A stretch of 64,000 nt of DNA from Chamaecrista fasciculata (GCA_003254925.1 QANZ01029623.1:84843-148842); one strand, 5' to 3'; counted from the first letter of the stretch, positions 1 to 18,454 are shown. Numbers and translations are program-made. Notes: generated by a model not told the origin, from the sequence alone.

Positions 1-33
1 TATTTATTCTTGGAAATTTTTAGTTTTGGCTAG

Positions 34-140
34 TTCAAGAATTCTTTGATGACATTTGTCTGCGAATATCCCTGCAGTATCAAAGCACACAGGTTGAGGA
101 AGTTACTCGTATACTCTGGAATATATCTAACATCAATTAG
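34..140 (+). CDS. possible 3'-terminal exon of an unidentified gene (partial)
   Basis: A pyrimidine-rich stretch ending in a tag acceptor (31-33) is followed by an open frame. It reads QEFFDDICLRISLQ, then YQSTQVEEVTRILWNISNIN, and stops with TAG at 138-140. The composition looks protein-like and differs from the T-rich sequence on both sides. I do not recognise the family. If real, it is the last exon of a plus-strand gene lying to the left of the window, with its 3' UTR after 140. It could also be a chance open frame. Confidence 0.3.
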
Positions 141-2138
141 TTGTTCCTTCAGGCTCTCTAGAGGTACTATGCAAACCTTGGTTTGTTATCATGCATTTCA
201 TGTTAGCCTTAGTAAAGTAGTTTTTCATATATTTGAGAACAGTAGTGGTGATTTATTACATTGTGGTGTTATATTAGTTCGAGTGTGGTTTTGGTTAATT
301 AATTTTGCTCACTTGGTCTTTTCTAAGAATAAGAGGTATTGGTTAATTAATGTTGGTCACTAGGTCTTTCCTAAGATTGAGAGATATTAGTCATCCCTCT
401 TCATCAATTCAAGGAAACAAAAAGGCTTTTCCATATTTTTGTCCATTTTGCCTTAATTTGTGGGCTTTTTGTAGTGACTGGTGATGGACTTGAATTATCG
501 TTTGTTTCTACCTACTCACTCTACTAGGCTTTGACAATTATTACATGGGTATGTTGGGCGATGAATTTACTAGTTATGCCTCACATTTGATAAAATTCTT
601 ACATGGTTGCTATCAGGATTTCAAGTTACTAACCCCAATTTTTTAAAAAAAAAACATTGCATTACTTGGGTGTTATCATTTTTCTCTCTAGTACTTTTGT
701 TGGATAACAGCCAGCTAATATTTAAGTAGTTTAACTTGCTGAAGTAAAATTAACTAAACTTGGGTGTCTCTCTAATACACTTATGATTGTTTTGTTGTTA
801 ACTGCTATGGTTTTTATAATCTTGTGGAGAAATGACTTCCTAATTTCAACTGTTGCTCTTTTGCCATGTATAAATTCTTTTTTTCAATGGATAAAAGATC
901 TAATTGATAGAGGAAGCACGCCAAAGATCAATTAGCGAGGTTTTGGACCAATACAATAAAATCTGCATACTTATGTCATGATAAAAAAGTTAGGACCAAT
1001 AAACATAATAACTCTAAATCAGACAAGTCTTTTCTTTTTTTTCTTTTTGCCCCTCCTCTGTATATATATATATATATATTATGTATATGTATATTTGTAG
1101 TTGTATTCTTTATATCTTATGGTTTTGATACTGGTTCGTACTCTAATTAATTTTGCCCATTGCTGCTGAGGTACGGTACAATCCTACTTATGATGCCAAA
1201 TTACATTGAGAGCTAGCCACGTTATATTACTACTACCTTCACACTTCCAAAATGTCAGTTATAACATTCTTGGAGGGGCACAATTACCGATTGCACGAGA
1301 CAGGTGTTGGCTAGCTGTGTAGTACTATTTTTTAATTTTTTTCTTTGAAGTTCTCTGATCAGTAAGTTGACAATAGTTCTCGTATGTAGAGGTTGGCAAA
1401 GTGCATGTTATCTCGTTTTATATATTAGCGTAGTGTTTTCAAAGCCGGGATCATTAGTTATTAGTTTCCTTACGAAACGTAGAAAGTTCCATATCCATAT
1501 GATCATTTCTAGCCAATCTTGAATCCAATAAAGCAGGCTCTTGATCAGTCAGTTTTTGGCAAATAGTAGTTTATGAAAGGCGTTGGATTTTTAAATGCAT
1601 AATGTTCTAATAATGGAGATTGCGGTAATTTCGAAGGGGATATTAGATGATCGTTTATAAATACACTTCTATATGCATCCACTTAGTTTAGTGGCTTTTC
1701 TATGTGAATAAATTCTCAAAACCTATTACATCACACAAAAAAAACAAAAAAAAATTGTCGAATGATTTTTATTTTTATTAATAAAAGACTACTTTGTTGG
1801 CACATTCGTACATCTTTACCCTTTTTAGATTTCACTTAGTGGGAGTTTCGTGCACTGGCTGTGTTTCTCTCATTGACCATTCCTAGTACAATTGCATTTA
1901 GAACTTTAAATTTGGTCAGTTCTTTTATTTGGAAAAGTCGGTTAAATTTTTTTTTTTCATTTACTTTTCTAAATTTGAACATGGGATCAACCTCAATTAC
2001 GTATTTGCATGGCTGCTGCAGTATGATGTAAAATTTTTTGGAGACAATGTTTGATGTAAAAAATTGGCATAGAAGAAGAACCAAAGGATACAAGTAGAGG
2101 TTTCCTTAATTAAAGTGTGCAATGTGCAATATATGTCT
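141..2138. other. AT-rich intergenic DNA
   Basis: About 2 kb of T-rich sequence with an (AT)n tract near 1062-1080 and no convincing coding region on either strand. The first few hundred bases may be the 3' UTR of the possible exon at 34-140. The last part is probably the 3' UTR of the DUF3537 gene, which ends at 2139. Confidence 0.6.
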
Positions 2139-5100
2139 TCAAAGTATGAGGGTCTTGCTAAGCACGAAGGTAACCAAAGTTAATTCTAAGAAAAATATTG
2201 TGTTGACGAGAGACCGATCAACTATCCATCCAAATATAGTGATGCCTCCAGGATTCGTTTGTAAATACATCACTGCACAATTTTAAGTATATGCATGAGG
2301 TCTGTAAAATATAGAAGGCAAAAGTACTAATTTCATCTCTAAATTTTAGATCAACTGTCAATTTCGTCTCAAATCTTTTTTCGCTATCAATTTCGTCTCC
2401 AATCTTTCATATTTTTGTCAATTTTATCCTTTGATTAACTTTTAATAAATAACGACAGACTGCATTATGTTTTTCAATCTGAGTTGGAATTTGAATTTCT
2501 TTTTCCTATCAATTTTACATAATGCAGATTGATGCCTATCAATTTTACATAATGCAAGATTAGTCATAGATTCTGTTGTTAATATTTGACTAAAGTAAGA
2601 GTAAATGATAAAATTAATCAAAATGTGAAAGATTGGAGATGAAATTGACAACAATAAAAGATTTGGGGGACGAAATGGATGCTTTTGCCAATCCTAATAT
2701 AGAATATATACCGGCTAAGAAACTAAAACAAAGTACAACATTTGCCAACTTCACAATAGAAAAACCAAAAACAGTAGTTATGAAACTCTCACAAACTAGT
2801 CTCAAGAAAAAGGAAAAAAATCTTGATTTTTTGGTCAAAGAATTTTTCAAAATTATGATTTATGATTTAGTGTTTGGATATTGGTAATATATATTTTTTT
2901 GGTCTTTATTAAAAATTTTGTTTTTTATTAAAAAATAAGGACCACAAAATGTATTTTCAATATTCAAGGATTAAATCATAATTATGAGATAAATTGAAGG
3001 ACTGAAATAAATTTTCTCAAGAATTAAAAAACCAGAAATAGTAATTACAGGATTTGTGGTTGAATTACATACCAAAGGCTTGTCTCTTCTGATGTGAGGA
3101 CATGTAAGAAGCCACCTGGATATTCGTAGGCATTCCACCATAATCGGATGATTCAAGATCACTTTCAGAGTTATCCAAATAAAGAGGAGAATGTACATGG
3201 TTTGTGGCTTCCAAGCTCCCTGTACTAGCATAACTTCTCAATTGGGAAGTATCAGAAGTTGTGCATGTTACCAGTGCATGCCATCTGCTTGCAAGTGAAA
3301 CAATTTTTTGAGCTCTATGAGAAATTCTTGTTGCTGCGTGTAGACAAATGATGATTCCCACCACCTGAACAAGTGTGGACACCTGAAGGAACGGGTAAAG
3401 GAGAAGAAAGAAATGGAATTAAACCTTTCTTGGAAGTTGCAAATCTCACACAAAAGCAGGAAGAAAAAGATGAAATATCAAAGTTCTAAGTGATGGTCCA
3501 CAAAATCAGAATACTTTTGGCAAAAACACATTCTTAATATTTAAATTTTATATTAATTTTCGATTTCGTCCCCAAATTTTGTACCAAAAGTTTCACATTT
3601 TAATTGATTTTGTCTTTTGTATTGACTAAATATATTGAATTGACAACAAACTCCATGTAACTTATGTAATAGGTGAAAAAAAAATAAACTTTGACTCAGA
3701 TTGCAAACCACATATAATTTGTCGTTAATTCATTGGATGAAATTAAGACAAGATAAAATCAACCAAAATATGAAATTTCAATAGAGAAATTTGACGGTAA
3801 ACAAACTTTGGGGACAAAATTAAAAATAATTATAAAGTTTGAGAAAAAAAAAATGTGCTTTTGCTCAATATTTTTTCTTCAAGCTAAAAGAATAGACTAT
3901 TGGAACACTGAGGATTGAACTTACCGCAAAATCTCCACCATTTGCCAAAGTAATTATTCCACTATATCTGGTGACCAGTATCAGAGTCACAATTTGGCTA
4001 ACTGTGACGATCATGAACTCCAGAAGAAGATAGATTCTGAACCTATGGCTAATCTTGGAGAGATAATAGCATAACCTAGTATGCTCCTCCATGAAAATGA
4101 GCACATTAGAATCCTTTTGTAAGAGCTTCCCATAGTCATCAAAGTGGATGACTTGCAAATTGCAAACTAAGTGAAACAGAATGCCGGCGAATAGTGAGAT
4201 TGTACTCACGTAAGTCCAAGATATTATTGAAGCCAATGAAACAGCAATCGAGGCCCACCATGATCCACGGTTTACGTGTAAAAGGCGAATGATTTCTCGT
4301 GTTGTCTTCAGAAAGAAACACAGAAATACCCATAGAACAAGCAAGCGCAAAGATTCCTAGGGACAAAAGTAGCACTTTAATTAGCACCGCTTTTTTATGC
4401 AGAATTCTAAGGCAAAACTAATAGACAGAAATATAACTCTAATTTTACAAAATTTAGAACCCTATGAATGGGAAATCAAAAAATTTTAGACACATTTCCG
4501 ATTTTAGAAGTTTAGCAAACACACGGTGAAGTTTTGGTAAGTTAAATCTGACAGCAACTTGCTTTATGTTCAAGAAATTAGCATTGAAGTTTTGGCAAGT
4601 TAAATCTGACAGCAACTTGCTTCATCTAAGTTTACAAGCCGCGCAAATTAATATAACAGAGAAACTGAGGTGATTATAGCGCTATAACAAAACCTAAGGA
4701 TAATTAAGAATCTAAATCTAATTTATACTTGTTCAGATAATCAAAATTAAGTTCAGATTTCATCAATTCAAAGAACTCCCTAGTGGAACACAGTGACGTT
4801 ACGGTAAGCAAAATCTGACAGCTACTTGGTTCTTCTTAAAGAAAATTACCAGCGAAGTTTAGAAGCCACAAGGCATATTAGTATAACAGAGAAACTGATG
4901 TGATGTAGCAATATAACAAAAATATGGATAATTAAGTATCTAAATCTAATTCATATCAGTTTAGTTCAAATTCATCAATTCAAAGACATTCGATAAAGTA
5001 TTTGCTGCTGAATCCGCTAGAGAGGCTTGATTACTTATAAAATCCCGATTCTAAACAATCTAAATCGAAACAGCATAGAAACTTGAATTTGCTAACCGAA

Positions 5101-6573
5101 ATCTGCTTGCCATAGCGTAAGGATAATTAAGTATCTAAGCTTAATTTATGCTTGTTCAGACATTCAGTTTAGTTCAAAATCATCAACTCAAGGACATTCG
5201 ATACAGTATTAGCCGCTGAATCCGCCAGAGAAAATTGAATTGATTACCTAAAATATCCAAACTCAACATAATCGAAATCGAAACAGCTTAGAAACTCGAA
5301 TTTGCTTACCGAAATCTGCTTGACATAGCGTAAGGATAATTAAGTATCTAAGTCTAATTTATGCTTGTTCAGGCATTCAGTTTAGTTCAAATTCATCAAC
5401 TCAAGGACATCCGATACAGTGCAACTGAATCCTCTGAATCCGGCGGAGAAAATTGAATTGATTACCTAAACTATCCAAACTCAACATAATCTAAAATCGA
5501 AACAGCCTAGAAGCTCGAATTCGCTTACTTACCGAAATCTGCTTGACGTAGCGTAAGGATAATTAACTATCTAAGATTCTAAGCCTAATTTATGCTTGTT
5601 CAGACATTCAGTTTAGTTCAAATTCCTCTGAATCCGCCAAACAAAATTGAATTGATTACCTAAAACATCCAAACTCAACATACTCGAAATCGAAACAGCC
5701 TAGAAACTCGAATTTGCTTACCGAAATCTGCTTGACATAGCGTAAGGATAATTAAGTATCTAAGTCTAATTTATGCTTGTTCAGACACTCAGTTTAGTTC
5801 AAATTCCTCTGAATTGAATCGATTACCTAAAACATCCAAACTCAACATAATCTAAATCGAAACAGCTTAGAAACTCGAATTTGCTTACCAAAATCTGCTT
5901 GACGTAGCGTAAGGATAATTAAGCATCTAAGCCTAATTTATCCTCGTTCAGTTTAGTTCCGCGAGAGAAAATTGAACTGATCACCTAAAACATCCAAACT
6001 CAACATAATCTAAAATCGAAACAGCTTAGAAGCTCGAATTGGCTTACTTACCGAAATCTGCTTGACGTAGCGTTCGTGAAAGCTAGCGGTCTTTCCACTG
6101 AACCGATCAACGAAGAGGAACTTCCGGAGACCGTAGTTGCGCAAGTTGTGAGAGAGACAGAACAAAGAGACGGCGGCAAGAGAGGCCTGAAAGGCGATGA
6201 TGTTGAGCTCGAAATCCTTCCTCTGATCGGTATCGCAGTCGGAGCAGTCGCCGCCTACTTCGAGCGCCACCACCGGCACGACGATTCCGATCGCCGAGAA
6301 AGAAGCCCAAGAGAGAGCCAAAGAAGACAAAGAGGATTGGTTGAAGCCAAGAAGCGAAATAATGAATTCTAAGCGACCAAGAGTGATATCAAGAGGAGTC
6401 TCCTCCGGTTCGACCGGTTTGTTTTGTATTGGTGTTTCTTGGCCTGCTTCGACGTCGTCGTTTCGTTTTGAATTTGAACGGAGAAGAGGAGTGTGAGTGG
6501 GAGGTTTTTCTTCTGTTCGTATTACTTGAAGATTTGAGGCATGGCTTTGTTTGTTAAGGCATTTCCAAATCAA
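2139..6573 (-). CDS. DUF3537 family multi-pass membrane protein
   Basis: Four exons join in phase: exon 1 to 6052 (first open codon TTG at 6573), exon 2 4356-3925, exon 3 3382-3073 and exon 4 2272-2139, with TGA at 2139-2141. The joined frame is about 465 codons, typical for this plant family, which has gustatory-receptor-like topology and an unclear role. Recognisable blocks are SKISHRFRIYLLLEF and YSGIITLANGGDFA (exon 2), VVGIIICLHAATRISHRAQ (exon 3) and QTNPGGITIFGWIVDRSL (exon 4). Several hydrophobic segments lie in exons 1, 2 and 4. The N-terminal part contains TPLL and is polar, as expected of a cytoplasmic tail. The open frame upstream of exon 1 has no ATG before a TAA, and exon 1 contains no Met at all. 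Either a further 5' exon exists or the start codon has been lost. Introns 2 and 3 hold inverted-repeat elements. Intron 1 holds a repeat array derived from the exon-1 donor. Confidence 0.85.
2317..2682. mobile_element. inverted-repeat element (MITE-like) in DUF3537 intron 3
   Basis: The left end GGCAAAAGTACTAATTTC and the right end, which finishes ATGGATGCTTTTGCC, are imperfect inverted repeats. The arms repeat the phrase 'caatttcgtctc' / 'gacgaaatt'. No target duplication is clear. It resembles the GGTCCC elements of the window in layout but differs in arm sequence. Confidence 0.5.
3514..3873. mobile_element. inverted-repeat element (MITE-like) in DUF3537 intron 2
   Basis: The left end GGCAAAAACACATTCTT pairs with a right end carrying AATGTGCTTTTGC. 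The inner arms are 'ttcgtccccaaattttgt' and its imperfect reverse complement near 3800. It lies wholly within the intron between exons 3 and 2. The target duplication cannot be read. Confidence 0.45.
4560..6052 (-). repeat. tandem array of 165-225 bp units containing copies of the exon-1 splice donor
   Basis: Intron 1 of the DUF3537 gene consists largely of a tandem repeat. Five clear units start (plus-strand order) at 5118, 5329, 5552, 5743 and 5909. An earlier unit near 4923 and more decayed ones reach back to about 4560. On the coding strand each unit opens with GCTACGTCAAGCAGATTTCG or a 1-2 base variant, followed by GTAAGC or GTAAGTAAGC. This is the last 20 bases of exon 1 plus its 5' splice site. 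Unit lengths differ through small internal deletions. Confidence 0.9.
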
Positions 6574-6880
6574 ACTATGAGAATGTGTAATTTAGATGAT
6601 TTTGCAGAGTTTGACTTCAGAAATCAAACTCCAGATTTTTTTAATAGCATAGGCTTTCCATATTAAATAAGATAAGTTTAGGCATTGGATTTAATTTTTT
6701 TTTAAGCCATTCATGACAGAATTGAGATTTTATTTGTTTTGTTCTCATTAGTTTTACCTAAAATATTCTAAGAAATCCTGAGGACAGTGACTGAATAATA
6801 GAAAAGCGATCAAGTGCAAATGATAGAGAGAGAGAGAATGGACCCACATGAGTTCCACCCAAGGATTGAGAAAGAATTTA

Positions 6881-7829
6881 GGCTTAAGTGCACTTTTGGT
6901 CCCAAAACTATGACAAAGGTTTCATTTTGGTCCCATAACTTTTTTTGTTGCAATTTTGGTCCCATAACTATGACAAAGGTTTCATTTTGGTCCCATAACT
7001 TTTTTTGTTGCAATTTTGGTCCCATAACTATGATAAAGGTTTCATTTTGGTCCCATAACATTTTTTGTTGCAATTTTGGTCCCATAACTTCTCAAAAGGT
7101 TCCACTGTTAGTCCCTTGGTGAATTCCATCCATATTTAGCCATTAAGTATGATGTGGCATAGTGACTAGGATCATGATGTGGCAAAATAAGATGAAATGG
7201 ACTGAAATAGGATCTATATGCAACATATTAAAACTTATCTATACCCAACTACAAAATATACAAAGAGTGGTACTTCCTCTTCCTCGTCAGCCCAACGAGA
7301 CTTCCTCTTCCTCGTTTCGCTTCCCGATTCGCTGTCACCGCCGCTTTGGTCGTTCGACTCTGGCTGAGGATCCCATCGACTTCGTCGGCGCCTTCTGCTT
7401 GAAGTCTCTTCTTCCCCACCAGATTGGTCCCTGTCAGTACCACTCTTTGTATATTTTGTGGTTGGGTATAGATAAGTTTTAATATGTTGCATATAGATCC
7501 TATTTCAGTCCACTTCATCTTATTTTTCCACATCATGATCCTAGTTACTATGCCACGTCATACTTAACGGCTAAATATGGATGACATTCACCAAGGGACT
7601 AACGGTGGAACCTTTTGAGAAGTTATGAGACCAAAATTGCAACAAAAAAAGTTATGGGACCAAAATGAAACCTTTGTCATAGTTATGGGACCAAAATTGC
7701 AACAAAAAAAGTTATGGGACCAAAATGAAACCTTTGTCATAGTTATGGGATCAAAATTGCAACAAAAAAAGTTATGGGACCAAAATGAAACCTTTGTCAT
7801 AGTTATGGGACCAAAAGTGCACTTAAGCC
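6881..7829. mobile_element. Mutator-like element with long TIRs and captured host sequence (Pack-MULE type)
   Basis: Inverted arms of about 385 bp run from 6881 and back from 7829. The outer tips are GGCTTAAGTGCAC / GTGCACTTAAGCC. The flanking 9-bp duplication AAGAATTTA is exact (6872-6880 and 7830-7838). Each arm contains three to four copies of a phrase with 'ttttggtcccataac' and 'tttttgttgcaa'. The 170-bp core is GC-rich, unlike the arms, and encodes part of SF1. Nine-base duplications and long arms are Mutator-superfamily hallmarks. No transposase is present. Confidence 0.9.
7267..7441 (-). pseudogene. SF1: captured fragment of the splicing factor 1 (SF1/BBP) gene
   Basis: The minus strand of the element core encodes [16 protein letters not shown], then [17 protein letters not shown], then [18 protein letters not shown]. 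In plant SF1, the branch-point-binding protein, this is the N-terminal region before the KH domain. It includes the KRKSRW tryptophan motif that acts as a U2AF-homology ligand motif. The fragment has no start, KH-QUA2 or zinc-knuckle region, and its edges coincide with the TIR junctions. It is therefore a transduplicated piece and not a gene. I identified it from family knowledge, not from a search. Confidence 0.8.
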
Positions 7830-7838
7830 AAGAATTTA

Positions 7839-8743
7839 TAAAGGGGTTAGACGGAGGCATCAGTGCGGTTTGTTCACTCTGTTGTCACATTTCTCTTTTG
7901 ACAAGTTATGAATGGTCGATTTTTGAAAAATTAAAATATATTTTTGTACCAAAAAATAAAATATATAATTTAATTGGTATATATCAAGTAATCACACAAG
8001 TAAATATTTGAGATGAATTGAACCGTGATGATTGATTAATTAGCCAATTATCAAGGGGAATTACTCTTTTTTTTTTTGGTAAAAACTTGATGACATTTTT
8101 TTTTTAATTTTAGCTTTAGTGGTAATTTTTTTCAATTTTGGGAGCTAGCTAATGTGGCAAATTACGGTCCACGTCAAGCAGAAAAATGTGCCACATAGGC
8201 ACACTAACAGTTCATAAAATCATGACAAAAAGATGGACAACTTTCAGTTATGCAGTGTCGAATATCTTTATGTCTTCAAATCCAAATGGTAAGCGTGATG
8301 TTAACATACCAGAAAGTAACAGACTCGGACATTATTTATTTAACTTAAAATGGGTTATAATTCCAGTAGGTGAGTCCACTTGTGTTGTGTCAATCTTTTA
8401 TTAGAGTACTAAAATATGGGCACGAAAAAAATGAGTATTGAACAGGTAGGTATTGCTTAAAGGCATGGTGAAGAAAACAAGCTTCTATCCATCCCGAGTT
8501 GTGTGGAAATATTTGTCGTTTAGAGAAACACACAAGCTTGCAAAATACATGTCGTTTTACCAGTTAATGACCTGCCTTAATCCTATTGGTTACTTTGTGG
8601 CTCCCACTAAGCGTCTAAGCCTAAAAATCCAAGTTTTGGTGTGATAACATAACATGTCATTGTAAAGTGGGGCTATACTCTTGGACTCCTAGGAAGATCA
8701 TACATAGGTTTATACTCAGCATTTTTTTTTTTTTTAAAGAAAA
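7839..8743. other. intergenic DNA without recognised genes
   Basis: AT-rich sequence with homopolymer tracts. Short open frames at 8186-8404 and 8453-8644 have no recognisable motifs and I do not support them as genes. Confidence 0.6.
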
Positions 8744-9201
8744 GGCAAATGTACTATTGGTACTCTCAAAGTACGTAGTCATTTTCAGTTATACCTCCAA
8801 ATTTTTTGAGGTCAATTGTACCCACAAAGTATGAGGTTGATTTCAGTTATACGCCCAAAGTTTTTTTAAGACAATTATACTCCATTGTTTCACATTTGAG
8901 TTAATTGTACCCCCAAATATACCCCAATTAGGGGGGGGGGGGGGGGGGNGGGGGGGGGGGTGCAATTGACAAAAAAAAGGCCCCCAAATATCCCCTAATT
9001 TGGGGGTGCAATTGACACAAAAAAAAAATTGAGGGTACAATTGATACAAAAAAGAAAAGATTGTGGATATAATTGACTCAAACTTTGAGAGAAAAACTGA
9101 AATTGACCCCATACTTTTGGGTACAATTGACTAAGAAAAAACTTTGGAGCTACAACTGAAAATAACCACATACTTTTGGAAATACCAATAGTACTTTTGC
9201 C
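8744..9201. mobile_element. long inverted-repeat MITE with a G-run gap
   Basis: The left tip GGCAAATGTACTATTGGTAC mirrors the right tip ACCAATAGTACTTTTGCC. The inner arms repeat 'caattgtacccc' / 'gggtacaattga'. The flanks are A-rich and give no clean duplication. A run of about 30 G (8931-8960, with N at 8949) sits at the hairpin centre, where assembly is unreliable. Confidence 0.7.
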
Positions 9202-9673
9202 TTTAAAAAAAAGATGGCAGTAGGTGAACAAAGAATAAGATGTGAAAAAAAGAATTAAGTAACCATTGAAAATCTAAACCACTAAGTGTATAGCACTCAT
9301 ACATCCAAAAAACAGAAGTATATAGCACTCATCTCTATTTTTTTTATCTCTCTAATTCTACTAACTTCACTTCTCTAACTAAATGTAACGAATCTCTTCT
9401 CAGTGTCATCATTGCTCAATTGCATCAAGTCAAAACTAACCAATGCAAACATTTTTAACACCTCAAGCAAACTATTTATACCAAACAAATCAAACTCTTT
9501 CTTTCTTTGAGGGGTTTTCCTTTTACCCCCCGGGAATTTGAGAATGTGTAACAATATCCTGCACGTAATGACGTACATATGCCCTTTCATTTCATCTCAG
9601 TTCTCAAATAAATAGACCTGAGTCCACCAGCAAGTGGGATTCCTCGTAGTTTCATACCCTCTCCTTCCCTCAA
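9202..9673. other. intergenic / 3' flank of the DEAH10-like gene
   Basis: AT-rich sequence with no coding signal that I can support. The right part may contain the 3' UTR end and polyadenylation region of the minus-strand helicase gene. Confidence 0.5.
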
Positions 9674-9967
9674 TCTGGGTATATTTCAGTAATGAACAGC
9701 ATAAGATAATTGAAGATGAGCAAAATAAGTATATAAACTTCCACAGCCACTTGACTCAACTTACCTGAGTGGCATCAAGCCCCTTGTGTATGTTGTGCCG
9801 AATCTTCCAAGGATGACAGTGTGGAGCACAGAATTGGGTTCATCAAAATGTCACAAGTCAAGATTCATAGCACATACTGGGTCGGCATACCATCAAATCG
9901 GTCCCTCAAATTATAAAATGGCTATAATCATGGCATGATCACTGCCTCCTTTGATGTATATATGCAA
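9674..9967 (-). other. 3' UTR of the DEAH10-like gene with a probable intron
   Basis: Downstream of the TGA at 9968-9970, the coding strand shows a consensus donor CAG|GTAAGTTG (exon end 9765). A matching acceptor, atacccag, has its exon start at 9674, which defines an intron of about 90 bp inside the 3' UTR. The donor lies about 200 nt after the stop codon. The call rests on splice consensus only. Confidence 0.4.
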
Positions 9968-16891
<6,924 letters not shown>

Positions 16892-17170
16892 TGACGAACG
16901 AATACGAAAAAAACCGCGAGTCGCACTTGGTGCAGAAGATTAGAAACTGAGTATAACCACAGTGCGTACTCCTTCTGGTTGATCTATGATCCTAATTTTT
17001 TAAGATTCTATCATTTGGTATATAGAAATAGAACATTTTAATGGATACTCCTTGCAAGTATGTGTTTAGTGCTAAGACAACCCTAATTTTATCTATGATT
17101 AATAGTTAATCATATAATCATTATCCAACGTCTTTAACCGAAATAATAATAATAATAATAATAATAATAA
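16892..17170. other. helicase promoter side / intergenic
   Basis: Short intergenic stretch upstream of the helicase start codon, ending in an (ATA)n tract at 17146-17170 into which the next element inserted. No TATA box can be assigned with confidence. Confidence 0.5.
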
Positions 17171-18454
17171 GGCCAAATTGCGAATTTGGTCCTATAATTT
17201 TGATGCAGTTTCCAAATCAGTTCTATAACTTTTTTTGTCTCGAATTTGGTCCTGTAACTTTGCTCCAATTCCCAAATCAGTCCTATAACTTTTTTTGTCT
17301 CGTATTTGGTCTTGTGTCTTTGCTCCAGGTCCCAAATTAGTCCTATATCTCTTTTTGTCTCAGTTTTGGTCCCATATGTTTTGAAAACCGCCCACCATTA
17401 GTCCTCCGTCTATTTTAAATTACAATTTAGTCTTGAAAACTTCAAGTCCCTTTCACTTTAGTCCCTGTCTATCAAAATGAAAGTGAAAGAGCATCTCTGA
17501 AGATTCTTAAACCTTATATCTTGATCCCTAATCCATGAATTCTTCATGAAATGGAATGCAAAAGCAACACAAATTAAAGCAAATGACAGAGGGACCAAAA
17601 CTGAAAACGTAGAAAATTTAAAACCCACCGAAAAATGCCCCAAACTCGGCGAAAAATGTACGGAAATCCCGAGAAACTCAAAAACTCATCTAAAAACCCC
17701 AATTCTCACTGAATATCACTCAAATAATCATCCTCAAATGCTTTAAAAAAGAATTTTCGAAAATCCAAACTTTTGAGGAGGGAGGTGATAGAAGAAATGC
17801 AAGGGGTTTTAGAACTTCTCTCTCGGAATTACCAAATGTAAGGGAATCTTTATCACCTCCCTCCTCAAAAGTGTGGATTTTCGAAAATTCTTTCTTAAAG
17901 CATTTGAGGATGATTATTTGAGAGAGATTTCAGTGAGAATTGGGGTTTTTAGATGAGTTTTTGAGTTTCTCGGCTATTTCCGTAGTTTTCTGATGGGTTT
18001 TAAATTTTTTGAGTTTTCAATTTTGGTCCATCTGTCATTTGCTTTAATTGTGTTGTTTTGCATTTCTATTCCATTTCATGAAGAATTCATGGATTAGGGA
18101 CCAAGATGTAAGGTTTGAGAATCTTCAGGGATGCTCTTTCACTTTCATTTTGATAGTCAGCGATTAAAGTGAAAGGAACTTGAAGATTTCAAGACTAAAC
18201 TGTAATTTAAAATAGACGGAGGACTAACGGTGGGAGGTTTTCAAAACATATGGGACCAAAACTGAGACAAAAAATGATATAGGACTGATTTGGGACCTGG
18301 AGCAAAGATACAGGACCAAATACGAGACAAAAAAAGTTATAGAACTAATTTGGGAACTGGAGCAAAGTTACATGATCAAATTCGAGATAAAAAAAGTTAT
18401 AGGACTGATTTGGGAACTGCAGCAAAGTTATAGGACCAAATTCGCACTTTGGCC
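17171..18454. mobile_element. Mutator-like MITE with ~600 bp inverted arms, inserted in an (AAT)n tract
   Basis: Tips GGCCAAATTGCGAATTTGG and its counterpart ending AAATTCGCACTTTGGCC. The arms extend inward to about 17788 and 17850, leaving a unique loop of about 60 bp. Flanks are TAATAATAA on both sides (17162-17170 and 18455-18463), but the host is an AAT microsatellite, so the duplication is not independent proof. The outer arms repeat 'gaatttggtcctgtaacttt'. Confidence 0.85.

Noticed and set aside
4560..6052. CRISPR-like array
   Set aside because: Units are whole tandem repeats with divergent lengths and no short conserved repeat with unique spacers. The host is a plant intron.
6076..6372. 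Plus-strand frame opposite DUF3537 exon 1
   Set aside because: It is a mirror of the real minus-strand exon, which has family motifs and correct splice sites.
6814..7122. Repetitive frames with 'FGPITMTKVSFWSHNFFCC' units (also at 7588-7860 and elsewhere) as repeat proteins
   Set aside because: They are translations of the MITE arm minisatellite, present in both orientations and at many loci. The repeat is a DNA feature.
7235..7536. Overlapping open frames in the middle of the Mutator-like element as a gene
   Set aside because: Only the central SF1-like part is protein-like. The ends translate TIR sequence, there is no start context, and the piece ends at the TIR junctions.
8843..9231. Pro/Gly-run frames near the G tract
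   Set aside because: They depend on an assembly N within a homopolymer at the hairpin centre of a MITE.
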